A stretch of DNA of 64,000 nt from Clostridiales bacterium PH28_bin88. Its GTDB lineage: Bacteria > Bacillota > PH28-bin88. Positions 39,617-49,313 of the stretch are shown here, one piece after another (positions within the stretch are counted from its first letter, which is position 1; each line of letters opens with the position of its first letter). The translations under genes and the position numbers were made by a program. The notes beneath the pieces are model-generated. The model had not been told where the DNA came from. It made no database searches and saw only the letters and a list, made by a program, of their open reading frames with translations. The stretch covers positions 40,278 through 104,277 of the forward strand of contig LAKY01000063.1 in the NCBI GenBank assembly GCA_000987045.1, in the 5' to 3' direction.

Positions 39617-40281
39617 CCTCTTACAACCTCCCTCTGGACCAGCCGGATGCCGGCGCGGGCCGCTTTTTGCGCCCGCAGGGCCTGGGCCTGCACCGCCAGG
39701 TTAAGGGCAAAGACGATGGTCCCCATGGTCAGAAACGCTCCGGGAGGCAACTGCATGATCTTCCAGGGCACAAATCCCGGCCCCACTACCTGAAAGCCGA
39801 AGATTGTCCCCGCCCCCAGGATTTCCCGGATGCAGCCGATAAAGGTAAGCGCCCAGGTAAAGCCAAGCCCCATTCCCAGGGCGTCGGTGAGGGACCTCAG
39901 GACCGGCATCCGGGAGGCGAAGGCCTCGGCCCGGCCCAGGATCAGGCAGTTGACCACAATCAGCGGCACGAACAACCCCAACACCTTGTGGACTTCCGGC
40001 ACCAGCGCCGCCAGCAGCAGGTCGGCCATGGTGACAAAGGTGGCGATAATCACGATGAATACCGGGATCCGCACCTGCTTGGGGATTAAGCTTTTCAGGG
40101 CTGAAATTATCAAACTGGAACACATTACCACCGCCGTCACCGCAATCCCCATGATCAACCCGTTGAGGGCCAGGGTAGTTACCGCCAGAGCGGGGCACAT
40201 ACCGATCAGCAACCGGAAGGTGGTATTCTCCCGCCAGATGCCCCGGATCAGGTCATCCAAATAGTCTCGCACGATAAACAC
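39613..40281 (-). CDS. rnfE: Rnf electron transport complex subunit E
   Basis: FRLLIGMCPALAVTTLALNGLIMG; LFVPLIVVNCLILGRAEAFA. Confidence 0.94.
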   Translation of the reverse strand: MFIVRDYLDDLIRGIWRENTTFRLLIGMCPALAVTTLALNGLIMGIAVTAVVMCSSLIISALKSLIPKQVRIPVFIVIIATFVTMADLLLAALVPEVHKVLGLFVPLIVVNCLILGRAEAFASRMPVLRSLTDALGMGLGFTWALTFIGCIREILGAGTIFGFQVVGPGFVPWKIMQLPPGAFLTMGTIVFALNLAVQAQALRAQKAARAGIRLVQREVVRG

Positions 40282-40285
40282 CTCC

Positions 40286-41371
40286 TTAATTGGAACCCGG
40301 TCGGCCCCGGAAGTATTCCACGGCTGCCCTGGATTTTTCCCGTACCAGTTCCGAAACGGCCTTGGAAGAGACCGTTGCCCCGGTTATTCCATCCAGATCC
40401 TGCCCCACGCTGAAGGAGTCGTTGATGTGCTTGCCGGTGAACTGCCCCCGGAATTCTTCCTCAGCCACCCTGGCGCCAAGGCCGGGAGTCTCCTGATGCT
40501 CCAGCAACCGGATGCCGGTGATAGCGGACATCCCGGCGTCTATTCCAATGGCGACCCGCAGCGGGCCACCGAACCCATTGCCCGTCACCACCAGCACCAG
40601 GCCAAGCAAATCACCCTTTTCCCCTCTTACCTCGCAAACCCGGTCTCCCTGGGTGAACCCGGGAACGCCTTCGATTTCCAGTTCCTTCACCCGGCAGTTA
40701 TCAGCGCCCAGCAGCACTACTCGCGCAAGCTCAACCAGGTTAACCTCCGCCGGTTCTGCCCCCGTCTCCCGGGTCGAGGGCTGGGCCGGGACAGTCACTT
40801 CAGGCAGCGCGGCCACTTCCTGCCCCAGGTACTGCAGCACTTTCCTGGCCTCCCGCCCTACCGAGGAACTGACTGCGGTGGAAGATACGGTGGCGCCCGT
40901 CACCCCGTCCACGTCCTGCTTGACCACGAAGGGGTCCAGGATCGGCTTGCCGCGGAACTGCTGGAGGAAACCCTCCTCCTGCACCTTGGCCCCCAGCCCG
41001 GGGGTTTCCGCGTGGCTCATCACCTTTACCCCAAGCAGTTGCTGGGTTGCCGGGTCCAGGCCGATCACCAGCCCGATGGGCCCCCCGAAGCCCTGGGCCC
41101 CGGCCTCAAAGGCCACCCCCAACACCTTCCCATTGTTGTCCAGGCCTTCGTAGACCTCCGCGATACCTTCCGGCTTCTCTTTCCCCTTGCTTTCCGCCAC
41201 CCGGAAGGTTGCCGCCTCCGGGATCACGCCCTTGAGCCCTTTTTCCATCACTTCCTGCACCTGCCTGGCCTGCACCATGGGCATGGTATAGTCGTAGAAG
41301 AGACCCAGCACCCCACCGGAGATCATGCCCACCAGGCCCAGCACCAGCACTAACCGCAAGGTCTCACGCAC
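40286..41371 (-). CDS. rnfG: Rnf electron transport complex subunit G with two FMN-binding domains
   Basis: Two DGVTGATVSST / DGITGATVSSK flavinylation motifs, each following an ETPGLGA(K/R)V segment. Confidence 0.92.
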   Translation of the reverse strand: MRETLRLVLVLGLVGMISGGVLGLFYDYTMPMVQARQVQEVMEKGLKGVIPEAATFRVAESKGKEKPEGIAEVYEGLDNNGKVLGVAFEAGAQGFGGPIGLVIGLDPATQQLLGVKVMSHAETPGLGAKVQEEGFLQQFRGKPILDPFVVKQDVDGVTGATVSSTAVSSSVGREARKVLQYLGQEVAALPEVTVPAQPSTRETGAEPAEVNLVELARVVLLGADNCRVKELEIEGVPGFTQGDRVCEVRGEKGDLLGLVLVVTGNGFGGPLRVAIGIDAGMSAITGIRLLEHQETPGLGARVAEEEFRGQFTGKHINDSFSVGQDLDGITGATVSSKAVSELVREKSRAAVEYFRGRPGSN

Positions 41372-42335
41372 GGGTCTTCACCTCCCGTTTTTTGGGTCGC
41401 AAGTACCTGTTGATTAGAGGAGTCAACCCGTTCATCAACAAAATGGCATAGGCCATTCCCTCAGGATACCCGCCCCACAGCCTGATGACCACCAGGCACA
41501 AACCCGCTCCGATGCCAAACGCCAATCGGCCCTGGCGGGTTACAGGGGTGGTCACCGGATCCACCGCCAGGAAGAAGGCCCCTAAGATCACGCCTCCGGC
41601 CAGCACGTGCCAGAGGGGGTCCTGTCCGACCAGGAGCATCAAAACCGCCACCGACCCCATGAACCCGAGCGGGGCTCGCCAGTCCACGTACCCTTTAGCA
41701 ACCAGCAGCAAACCGCCCAGCAGCAGGGCGTAGTTGGACAGTTCACCCAGGGTTCCACCGGTGTACCCCATCAACATTTCCCCGTAACCGGGGAGCGCCT
41801 CCCCCGCCCTCCACAGTTCCAGCGGACTGGTAGTGGGGTTGCTGCCAAACGGCGCCATCCAGGGTGAAGGAGTCACCCAGGCGGTGACATGGCTGAAGAA
41901 GGCCCCGGTGAGAAACACCTTGCCAACAATGGCCGGATTAAAAGGATTGAAACCCACGCCGCCGAAGGCCTGTTTCCCCAGCCCGATTGCCGCCACCGCC
42001 CCGACCGCGGCCATCCAGGAAGGAAAGGTGGGAGGCAGGGTCATGGCCAGGATCAGGCCTGTCAATACGGCAGTCCCGTCCCTCAACGTAGCGGGTTTGT
42101 TTCTCAGTTTTCTGATCAACGCCTCGGTTCCAACCGCCGCGGCCATGCTGACAACCACCAGGCGCAGCGCGTTCCATCCGAACAGGTAGACAGTCCAGCA
42201 AACAGCCGGAACCAGAGCCAGCATTGTCACCTGCACCATCTTGTCCACTGATATCGCCGCGTGGACATGGGGGGGAGGTGAAGTGATCAGTAACAGCTTG
42301 ACCGGGGGCTGTTCTTGCCGGTTAAGGACAGCCAT
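41364..42335 (-). CDS. rnfD: Rnf electron transport complex subunit D
   Basis: RnfD/NqrB-type helices; KQAFGGVGFNPFNPAIVGKVFL; FFLAVDPVTTPVTRQGRLAFG. Confidence 0.94.
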   Translation of the reverse strand: MAVLNRQEQPPVKLLLITSPPPHVHAAISVDKMVQVTMLALVPAVCWTVYLFGWNALRLVVVSMAAAVGTEALIRKLRNKPATLRDGTAVLTGLILAMTLPPTFPSWMAAVGAVAAIGLGKQAFGGVGFNPFNPAIVGKVFLTGAFFSHVTAWVTPSPWMAPFGSNPTTSPLELWRAGEALPGYGEMLMGYTGGTLGELSNYALLLGGLLLVAKGYVDWRAPLGFMGSVAVLMLLVGQDPLWHVLAGGVILGAFFLAVDPVTTPVTRQGRLAFGIGAGLCLVVIRLWGGYPEGMAYAILLMNGLTPLINRYLRPKKREVKTRA

Positions 42336-42354
42336 GGTTCAATAACCTCCTTTC

Positions 42355-43656
42355 TCAGTGCGCTTCCATGCGCAGGATCTCCTGTTTCGCCATTTCGATT
42401 AGTTGCAGCAAGGGACGACCGGCCGGGCAGACATAGGTACACTGGCCGCAACCGGTGCACCCGGCGGCACCCTCCTCCCGGGCCAGGTCCCATCTGTGAG
42501 CCAGGGCGTAATTCACCACCCGCAGAGGCATGATACCCGCGGGACACGCCTCTACGCACCGGCCACAGTGGATGCATGGCCCGTTTTGATAGTGAAAGGT
42601 CTCCCGCACCCCGAAGGCGATCACCGCAAACACACCCTTATCCACCGGCACATCCAACCGTGAGACGGCGCAACCCCGCAACGGGCACCCCACCACCACC
42701 TTGGTCACGTCACTTTCAGAAAGCCCGGCAAACGCCAGCAAGTCACCGATACTGGTACCCAACGGCACCCAGTAATTGCCGGAATTTTTGACCGCAGTGC
42801 CCGCTACAGTCACCATCTGCCGGATGTAAGGTTCGCCCTTCAGGAGAGCCCTGGCCGCCGCAACAACTACCGCCGGCGAGACCACCAACACCCCAGCTGA
42901 GTCAGGGGTCTGGCCGTTCGTCAACGCCCGTCCCAGCAGTTTCTCAATCAGGTAGCGGTGATCCCGCTGGTGGTAGCCAACCTTCACAGGGACTACCCGG
43001 GCCTTAGGCAAGGCTGCCGCCAGGGCTGGCTGCAGTAGTTGTATGGTCTGGGTACGTTTTTCCGAGACAGTGACCAGTACCCGTTTGACGTCGTATACAG
43101 CGCTAAGGGCCTGCAGACCAAAGGCCACTTCATCGGTATGTTCCGCCAGGAAAATGTTGTCAGAGTTGAAAAACGGCTCGGTAAGGCAGCCGTTCAGCAG
43201 GATGGCGTCGATGGCGGCGGATGGCGGGGGGAACGGCAAAATGTTGGTGGGCCGGGGATACCAAGATATCGCCACGCCCGCGTTTCGCAGGTGCTCGTAA
43301 AGTACTTGGGGCCGTAGCCCTTTTAACGAACTGTATACGGGCAGCACTTCCAAGTCATCGCCACCGTCATTTTCCACCGTGATGGTCATTACGGAATGGC
43401 CTTCGTAGTCCTGGAATTGCCCGATTTCCTTTACCCTCCCACTCACCGAACTATGGGTAACCACACCTTCGCCCGCTGGTCCTTCGGCAATTCTTTGCCC
43501 CCTGGCTACTTGATCGCCAACCTTCACCAGCGGTTGGCAGTGAACCCCGCCGTGGTGACAGGGAATCCGGACGGTGGCCGGCGCCGGTGCGAAGGACACA
43601 CCCGGATGGACCAGGTAACGAAAAGGGATATCTTTCGTCCACCAACTGATCTGCAT
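42355..43656 (-). CDS. rnfC: Rnf electron transport complex subunit C
   Basis: CHHGGVHCQPLVKVGDQVARGQRIAEG; CIHCGRCVEACPAGIMP; CTGCGQCTYVCPAGRPL. Confidence 0.94.
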   Translation of the reverse strand: MQISWWTKDIPFRYLVHPGVSFAPAPATVRIPCHHGGVHCQPLVKVGDQVARGQRIAEGPAGEGVVTHSSVSGRVKEIGQFQDYEGHSVMTITVENDGGDDLEVLPVYSSLKGLRPQVLYEHLRNAGVAISWYPRPTNILPFPPPSAAIDAILLNGCLTEPFFNSDNIFLAEHTDEVAFGLQALSAVYDVKRVLVTVSEKRTQTIQLLQPALAAALPKARVVPVKVGYHQRDHRYLIEKLLGRALTNGQTPDSAGVLVVSPAVVVAAARALLKGEPYIRQMVTVAGTAVKNSGNYWVPLGTSIGDLLAFAGLSESDVTKVVVGCPLRGCAVSRLDVPVDKGVFAVIAFGVRETFHYQNGPCIHCGRCVEACPAGIMPLRVVNYALAHRWDLAREEGAAGCTGCGQCTYVCPAGRPLLQLIEMAKQEILRMEAH

Positions 43657-43807
43657 CACTTTTTTTCCCTCCTTTGTGATAGTTCTGGTTATCACATTTC
43701 AATTGTAACACCATATCCTTGCGTACCTCTTGGCCGAGTGTAACCGGTGCGTTACTTCTTGATAACAATTACTTATCGTGTCACTGGGCATTTCTTGCTG
43801 AAAAATA

Positions 43808-43839
43808 ACAAACCTTACATCACAGGATGTAAGGTTTGT
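43808..43839 (-). terminator. Rho-independent terminator of the OmpR-type two-component operon
   Basis: acaaaccttacatc-acagg-style hairpin with gatgtaaggtttgt; minus strand continues ttattttt. Confidence 0.8.
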
Positions 43840-43853
43840 AAAGGTAAAGATTA

Positions 43854-44561
43854 TTAGTTGAGTGTGTCCGCGCCAAACTTGTAGCCCACTCCCCACACCG
43901 TCTTGATATACTTGGGATTGGCCGGGTCCATCTCTATTTTCTCCCGGAGGCGGCTGACCATTACTGTCACGTTATCGGCATCGCCCATGTAGTCGCTGTC
44001 CCAGATTTGATCCAGCAGTTGTTCACGGGTGAACACGTAGTCGGGCCGAGAGGCCATCAACCACAACAGTTTGAATTCTTTTGGCGTGAGTTGCACCTCT
44101 GTGCCCTCCACCTTCACCAGGTGCCGGCGCCGGTCGATAAACAGGCCGTTAATCCTGATGGTATCAGGGGAGTCCTCCGCCGCGTCCCGGCGGGTGGTAT
44201 TGCGCCGCAGCATCGCCTGCACCCTTAAAGCCAGTTCTGACGGGCTGAAGGGTTTGGTCAGGTAGTCATCCCCGCCCATCCTGAACCCCAGGATACGGTC
44301 CAGTTCGTCTCCCCGGGCGGAGAGAATGATAATAGGGATACTGGATTCCTCCCGGATCAGCCGGCAAACCTCAAACCCATCCACCTTAGGCAGCATCAGG
44401 TCAAGGATGACGACATCCGGTTTTTCCTGGCGAAACCTGTTCAGGGCTTCCTCTCCGTCAGCGGCCGGGATCACCTCGAACCCTTCCTTGGACATGCGGT
44501 GGGTAATGATCTTGATAATGTCCGGCTCGTCATCCACCGCCAGGATCTTTTTACTGGCCAC
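43854..44561 (-). CDS. OmpR/PhoB-type response regulator
   Basis: KKILAVDDEPDIIKIITHRM; Trans_reg_C ...VTVMVSRLREKIEMDPANPKYIKTVWGVGYKF. Confidence 0.94.
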   Translation of the reverse strand: MASKKILAVDDEPDIIKIITHRMSKEGFEVIPAADGEEALNRFRQEKPDVVILDLMLPKVDGFEVCRLIREESSIPIIILSARGDELDRILGFRMGGDDYLTKPFSPSELALRVQAMLRRNTTRRDAAEDSPDTIRINGLFIDRRRHLVKVEGTEVQLTPKEFKLLWLMASRPDYVFTREQLLDQIWDSDYMGDADNVTVMVSRLREKIEMDPANPKYIKTVWGVGYKFGADTLN

Positions 44562-46239
44562 GATCAGCCACCTCCGTTTCTGTTTTTACCAAGGGAATGG
44601 CAAAACAAAACTTGCTTCCTACCCCCCACTGGCTGTCAACCCAGATCCGTCCTTCATGCATCTCCACCAGGTTTTTAGCCAGGGCCAGCCCCAGGCCGGT
44701 CCCCTGGTGCACCCGGGTTGAGGAGCCGTCAACCTGCCGGAAAGCCTCAAAAATAATCTCCTGGTCCTCCGCTTTGATCCCGATGCCGGTATCCGTGACA
44801 CAAACCACTACCTCCCCTTCGCCCGTGCATGCGGAAACGGTGACTTTCCCGCCGGTAGGAGTGAACTTGAAGGCGTTACTCACCAGGTTCACCACCACCT
44901 GCTCGATCTTCTGCCGGTCGGCGTTCACCGCCGGCAAGTCTTCCAGTTCAACCTCCAGCCGCAAACCCTTCTTGATGGCCACCGGCACCATCCGGTGTTC
45001 CACGTCCCGGACCAGTTCCGCCAAGTCAAAGGTGGACCGTTTCAGTTCCATCTTCCGGGCCTCGATCTTGGCCATATCCAGGATGGCATTAATGGAAGTC
45101 ATCAGCCGTTGGCCCCCGCGCAGCACGTCTTCCAGGTACTCCCTTTGCTGTTCATTGATATCCCCGCCAATACCTTCCAGCAGCAATTCCACAAAAGCCA
45201 TAATTGATGTGAGCGGAGTGCGCAGCTCGTGACTGACACTGGCCAGGAACTCTGACTTCAGGCGGTTGGCCTTGGCTAGTTGGATATTGGCCGCTTGCAG
45301 GTCTTCCTGATGGCGCTTAAGGACTTCGTTGGCCGCGCTCAATTCCCTGGTGCGGTCCGCCACCTGGTTTTCCAGGTTTAAGTAGTAGTCCTTGAGCCGC
45401 AAGGCCATGGAACGCAACTCCCTGGACAGTTGCCCGATCTCAGCGGGAACGGAGATATCCGGCAAGGGGTGGTCCAGCCTGCCCTCGCCCATCTCGGTGG
45501 CAGCCCGGGCCAGTTGGGTGAGAGGAATGTCCACCAGCCGGCGGATCACCCAGAAGATAGTAGCCACGCTGAGCATTACCATCAGACCTGTCACAGTCAT
45601 TTGGGCCCTGGTCTCATCGCGCAGATTTTCCTGGAAGATGGTCATGGGTATGCTCAAGCTTACCGCCCCCGCCAGGTCACCCAGCGCGTACCGGGGCACT
45701 TCTTCGCGAAAATGCACGGCGCTGTCGGTACTGTGGCAGACAAGGCAGGGGTCCTCGATACGGATAGACAATAAGTAGCGAAAGACCCTTTGGCCGTTAA
45801 CCACATCAACTCCCCATGCTTCCTTGGTTTCGGGGTGAGACCCCATCTCCTGGATCAGCCTTGTTTCAAAGACGTCGGGAGTATTGCGCGGGTTGTTGCC
45901 CGGAAACCAGATCTCCTTGAAAGACCACTGGGCATCCCCCCCGAACAGGTCCCGCGTCCCCTTCTCCGCTGCTTGCGGGTCCAGGTGCTTGAACTGGGCC
46001 ACCGCCTCCCCGCTGGTAGGCAGGCACCCGCAGTCCTGGCTCTCGGCGACAAACGCCCGGATAGCCAAAAACTGGGTGGCCACCACCCGCGCCTTGTCGT
46101 TTAGGTCCTTTTCAGCCCGGTATTTGAGCCTTTCCATGGTCCAGGCCAGACTTAAGCCAGACACCACCACTATTGTCAGTGCGATGTACAAGATAAGTCG
46201 AACGCTGAGTCTGTCCTTTGCCTTGACCTGCCAACTCAT
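44551..46239 (-). CDS. Sensor histidine kinase with DUF3365-type c-heme sensor domain
   Basis: RIEDPCLVCHSTDSAV heme motif in periplasmic domain; HAMP; HisKA FLASVSHELRTPLTSIMAFVELL; HATPase. Confidence 0.9.
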   Translation of the reverse strand: MSWQVKAKDRLSVRLILYIALTIVVVSGLSLAWTMERLKYRAEKDLNDKARVVATQFLAIRAFVAESQDCGCLPTSGEAVAQFKHLDPQAAEKGTRDLFGGDAQWSFKEIWFPGNNPRNTPDVFETRLIQEMGSHPETKEAWGVDVVNGQRVFRYLLSIRIEDPCLVCHSTDSAVHFREEVPRYALGDLAGAVSLSIPMTIFQENLRDETRAQMTVTGLMVMLSVATIFWVIRRLVDIPLTQLARAATEMGEGRLDHPLPDISVPAEIGQLSRELRSMALRLKDYYLNLENQVADRTRELSAANEVLKRHQEDLQAANIQLAKANRLKSEFLASVSHELRTPLTSIMAFVELLLEGIGGDINEQQREYLEDVLRGGQRLMTSINAILDMAKIEARKMELKRSTFDLAELVRDVEHRMVPVAIKKGLRLEVELEDLPAVNADRQKIEQVVVNLVSNAFKFTPTGGKVTVSACTGEGEVVVCVTDTGIGIKAEDQEIIFEAFRQVDGSSTRVHQGTGLGLALAKNLVEMHEGRIWVDSQWGVGSKFCFAIPLVKTETEVADRGQ

Positions 46240-46446
46240 TACCCGGCCCTCTCCCGTGGTCCGTTCTATTTCGGGCGATGTTCTATCAATATTATTGAAT
46301 TCTAATAACCCCCTTGTAATAATTTTACATGTTCCTGCTTTCACAAGCAATCCCGCAATGCAAAGTCGCACTTGTAAATCTATTCTGGATTTGTTAATAT
46401 AATCTATTAATAAATAAACGTCACTGGTAAAACCGTAAAGAAAAAC

Positions 46447-46466
46447 GACAACTGTTCAGTTGTCGA
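46447..46466 (-). terminator. Rho-independent terminator
   Basis: cgacaactg-tt-cagttgtcg hairpin; minus strand continues with a T run. Confidence 0.65.
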
Positions 46467-46529
46467 AAGATATATGAAACATGCCACGGATCTTCAGGGG
46501 ATACTGCGTCATCGGATCCACCTTCGGAT

Positions 46530-46748
46530 TCACTGGAATACACCCAGACGGAACAGTACCGGTACAACCAAAACGCCGAGGAAAATAACGGCTTGCAAGC
46601 AAAAGGCCCCGATCAGAATGGCGGTGAAAGTAACAGCGACGATGTTACCTGCCACGACTTTTCCTTTAGACGGTTTATTAGAAGAATCGTCGAAGCCCTG
46701 TTCTTCCTCAAACAATTCGTCTGAAAGTTTTCTTGCTGTGGCTTCCAC
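46530..46748 (-). CDS. Hypothetical small membrane protein
   Basis: GTG start with gaggggagg upstream; VEATARKLSDELFEEEQGFDD...VVAGNIVAVTFTAILIGAFCLQAVIFLGVLVVPVLF. Confidence 0.55.
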   Translation of the reverse strand: MEATARKLSDELFEEEQGFDDSSNKPSKGKVVAGNIVAVTFTAILIGAFCLQAVIFLGVLVVPVLFRLGVFQ

Positions 46749-46933
46749 TGTGGACCCTCCCCTCGTAGTGCTGTACCGGATGGCAACCCCCATGCAAGGC
46801 CTTTACAGGTCCATTGCCCACCCCATCTTCCTGTCTTAAGCATAGCACACATACCCTGCGCATTCCTTGCACACCCTTGGCTCTTAGCTTATAAAATTCT
46901 TGCAAATTTATTGCGGGGAATCCAAATGCAAAA

Positions 46934-47098
46934 ACCGGGATTGGGCACTCCCGGTTTTTTCTCGCACTATCAGAAAGTATAACTTTCTGTGGCATAAGTA
47001 CTAAGGCTTCCGCCTGCGCCAAAGGCTTGCACCACAGGCATGCGACTAAGCCTATAAATGGGCAAGTCTTCTTTAGCGCAAGCCAAGTTTTCTTTACC
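46934..47098. repeat. Intergenic repeat A, copy 1
   Basis: Terminator-like hairpin, then CTCGCACTATCAGAAAGTATAACTTTCTGTGGCATAAGT...CTAAGGCTTCCGCCTGCGCC...GCGCAAGCCAAGTTTTCTTTA; matches 52932..53048. Confidence 0.85.
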
Positions 47099-47113
47099 AA
47101 TACCTTTCCACTT

Positions 47114-47392
47114 TCATGTCCATTCCGCCACCAGCCGCGGGCGCTTCCAAACCACATCCAAACGGACGCGTAAATTTTGCTTGGCCTTGGCTTTGATGCC
47201 TTTATGGATGTACACCGTAATGCCGTTGCAAACCTGGCGCTGGAACTCTTCACCCCCTGCTTCCCCCAGCGCCACGTAGGGAATCAGGATGGAGCCGCAG
47301 CAACTAGCTTTCGCCTCCGCCGCCGTAATCTGAATGGCTCCACCATTGTCATTGATAAAGTGCCATGCGCTTCCTGTAAACCGCACCTCCAT
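47114..47392 (-). CDS. HesB-like CC/Se-motif family protein
   Basis: MEVRFTGSAWHFINDNGGAIQITAAEAKASCCGSILIPYVALG...RLDVVWKRPRLVAEW. Confidence 0.7.
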   Translation of the reverse strand: MEVRFTGSAWHFINDNGGAIQITAAEAKASCCGSILIPYVALGEAGGEEFQRQVCNGITVYIHKGIKAKAKQNLRVRLDVVWKRPRLVAEWT

Positions 47393-47466
47393 GCTTCCGC
47401 CCCCAGTAAATTGTTTAGTGTTAATGCCATCATATGCTTTTAAGGCACAACGGTGCACCATTAAAA

Positions 47467-47520
47467 AAGCAACCCGTAACGGGTTGCCGCTGTGAAACTT
47501 GCCACGGACCAGGTGACTAG
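47467..47520 (-). repeat. Repeat/leader B, copy 1 (partial)
   Basis: Minus strand: CACCTGGTCCGTGGCAAGTTTCACAGCGGCAACCCGTTACGGGTTGCTTTTTT, upstream of the CC/Se gene. Confidence 0.75.
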
Positions 47521-47627
47521 TACGTGCAGTATTTCCTCACAATTCAGTGTATTCCCTGCTGTTGCACCAATAAAAATTATTGCTGACATCATAAACCAGA
47601 TTGAGGATCACTGAATTCTTGAGCACA

Positions 47628-48344
47628 TCAGGCTTTCCCTGCCCGGATGAGTTCGGCAAACCGGCCGGGCAGCCCCGCCGCTTCGATGGCCTGGGAGGTC
47701 GCCTCAAAATCGTAAGGCACCTCGATAAACTCAACCGACACACTCTCTCCAAGGTTGACCATCGTATAGACCGCGTTGGGATTACCGTGTTTGGGTTTCC
47801 CCACGCTCCCCACGTTAACGATATCCCTTCCCCATACTACCCTGTGGTATGGCTTGTGGGTGTGGCCGCAGATCAGTATGTCGGCATTGCTTTCATCCAG
47901 AAGTTCCTTCAGATATTCTTCTGAAACGTCCTCGTATAGATACTCATTCAAGCGCCGGGGGCTGCCGTGGACCACCAGCACCTGCCTACCGGCCACCTCC
48001 AATCTCAATTCCTTAGGTAGTGCCCGGAGAAACTCTCTGTTTTCATCCGAGATGTGCTCTTTTGTCCACTTGAGTGAAGCCTCGCCCAGCCGCATGGCCT
48101 CTTCATCCGGGTAGTCGCAGCCGCAGGCGATACGGTGAAAAGCCACCCCGTCGTCGTAATTGCCCATGACGGTGGGGACCTTTTTTTTCCGGATAACTTC
48201 GATCACTTCGTTGGGAAATGGCGCGTAACCCACCAGGTCCCCCGCGCAAACAGTCATATCTGCCTGTCTGCCGTTAATGTCGTCCAGCACCTCATTAAAA
48301 GCATGGATATTGCTGTGAACGTCCGCAAAAACCGCTAACCGCAA
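47628..48344 (-). CDS. Metallophosphoesterase (YfcE-like)
   Basis: MRLAVFADVHSNIHAFNEVLDDI; CAGDLVGYAPFPNEV; GNYDDGVA; VVHGSPRRLNEYLYE; CGHTHKPY. Confidence 0.92.
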   Translation of the reverse strand: MRLAVFADVHSNIHAFNEVLDDINGRQADMTVCAGDLVGYAPFPNEVIEVIRKKKVPTVMGNYDDGVAFHRIACGCDYPDEEAMRLGEASLKWTKEHISDENREFLRALPKELRLEVAGRQVLVVHGSPRRLNEYLYEDVSEEYLKELLDESNADILICGHTHKPYHRVVWGRDIVNVGSVGKPKHGNPNAVYTMVNLGESVSVEFIEVPYDFEATSQAIEAAGLPGRFAELIRAGKA

Positions 48345-48360
48345 ATTTTCTCCTCCTTGC

Positions 48361-48648
48361 TCATTCTTCCCTGTAATCCAGCGAAAGGGTTTTCCACCAC
48401 AGCGCCTTGTCCAGGCTGATTTCCGCTATTCCCGGGAAAGAGGTCACTTCGTGGTCCAGGTGGACGGTAACCCCTGCCACCTCCATTGTCTCGTAGTTCT
48501 CTGGCGCATTGCGGGGGATGCCCAGTTCCAGCATAGGTGCCGGAACGGACCCGGCGCAACACCCGCTGTACTGCCCGCGGAAGATGACCAGGTGGCCCCC
48601 CTTCTGGTTGATGTGTTCCGCCGCTTCCGGGGAAATTTTTACTTGCAT
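48361..48648 (-). CDS. CC/Se-motif family protein
   Basis: MQVKISPEAAEHINQKGGHLVIFRGQYSGCCAGSVPAPMLELG; start inside the longer listed ORF. Confidence 0.72.
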   Translation of the reverse strand: MQVKISPEAAEHINQKGGHLVIFRGQYSGCCAGSVPAPMLELGIPRNAPENYETMEVAGVTVHLDHEVTSFPGIAEISLDKALWWKTLSLDYREE

Positions 48649-48781
48649 GGCCTGGAGCCACCTCCTGATTAAATGACTGTCACCAAAAGGATATCCGTTT
48701 ACCCCTGGATAATCTCCTCCACCGCCCTGGAAATCTTCGGTAGCGAAATCCCGCCATGGAAGCAGGGCTGCCCGTTGGGTC

Positions 48782-49174
48782 TTACCCGTTGCCCCCGGCT
48801 TGGCTGCCTTTTTCCAGCCGGGCTTGCCGGGCCTCCAGTTCCTCGCAAACGGTGAGGTCAACGCGGGCGCAAGAGGGTTGGATGCCGCGCCGCAGGTTTT
48901 CCTGGATAGGTGAAACAAACAGTTTGGCGAAGGCTTCCTGGTAACAACAAAAGTTGTCTTGATCCAGGGAGTAGAAAATCCACTTTCCCTCGCGGGTGTC
49001 ATTGACCAGCCCGGCCTGCCGCAGGATCTTCAGGTGGTGGGATACCGCCGGCTGGGACATCTGTAAAATGTCGATCAACTCACAGACGCACATCTCCCGC
49101 ACCGACAACAATTGGAGGATCCGCAGTCTGGTCTCGTCGGAAAGCGCCTTGAAGAATTGGGCTACCTTTTTCAT
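48782..49174 (-). CDS. ArsR-family transcriptional regulator
   Basis: FFKALSDETRLRILQLLSVREMCVCELIDILQMSQPAVSHHLKILRQAGLV. Confidence 0.93.
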   Translation of the reverse strand: MKKVAQFFKALSDETRLRILQLLSVREMCVCELIDILQMSQPAVSHHLKILRQAGLVNDTREGKWIFYSLDQDNFCCYQEAFAKLFVSPIQENLRRGIQPSCARVDLTVCEELEARQARLEKGSQAGGNG

Positions 49175-49313
49175 CAGCTATTCCTTCCCTTCCAATACAG
49201 TAGGGCTCTTGCATACTTATGACAATTATCTCCCGTGAGTTCTTGTGGGGTTTTATACTCAGGCCTCAACCTTACCTCTCCCGGCAAAAAAATCCAGGGC
49301 GCTACAGGGCTAT

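Noticed and set aside
38394-41353. Plus-strand ORFs 38394..39302 and 40427..41353 opposite rnfB/rnfG
   Set aside because: Antisense shadows of Rnf genes.
46708-47253. Minus-strand ORF (181 aa) across repeat A
   Set aside because: Runs through the CC/Se gene in another frame and through the repeat (KPLAQAEALVLMPQKVILS is repeat-encoded); likely spurious.
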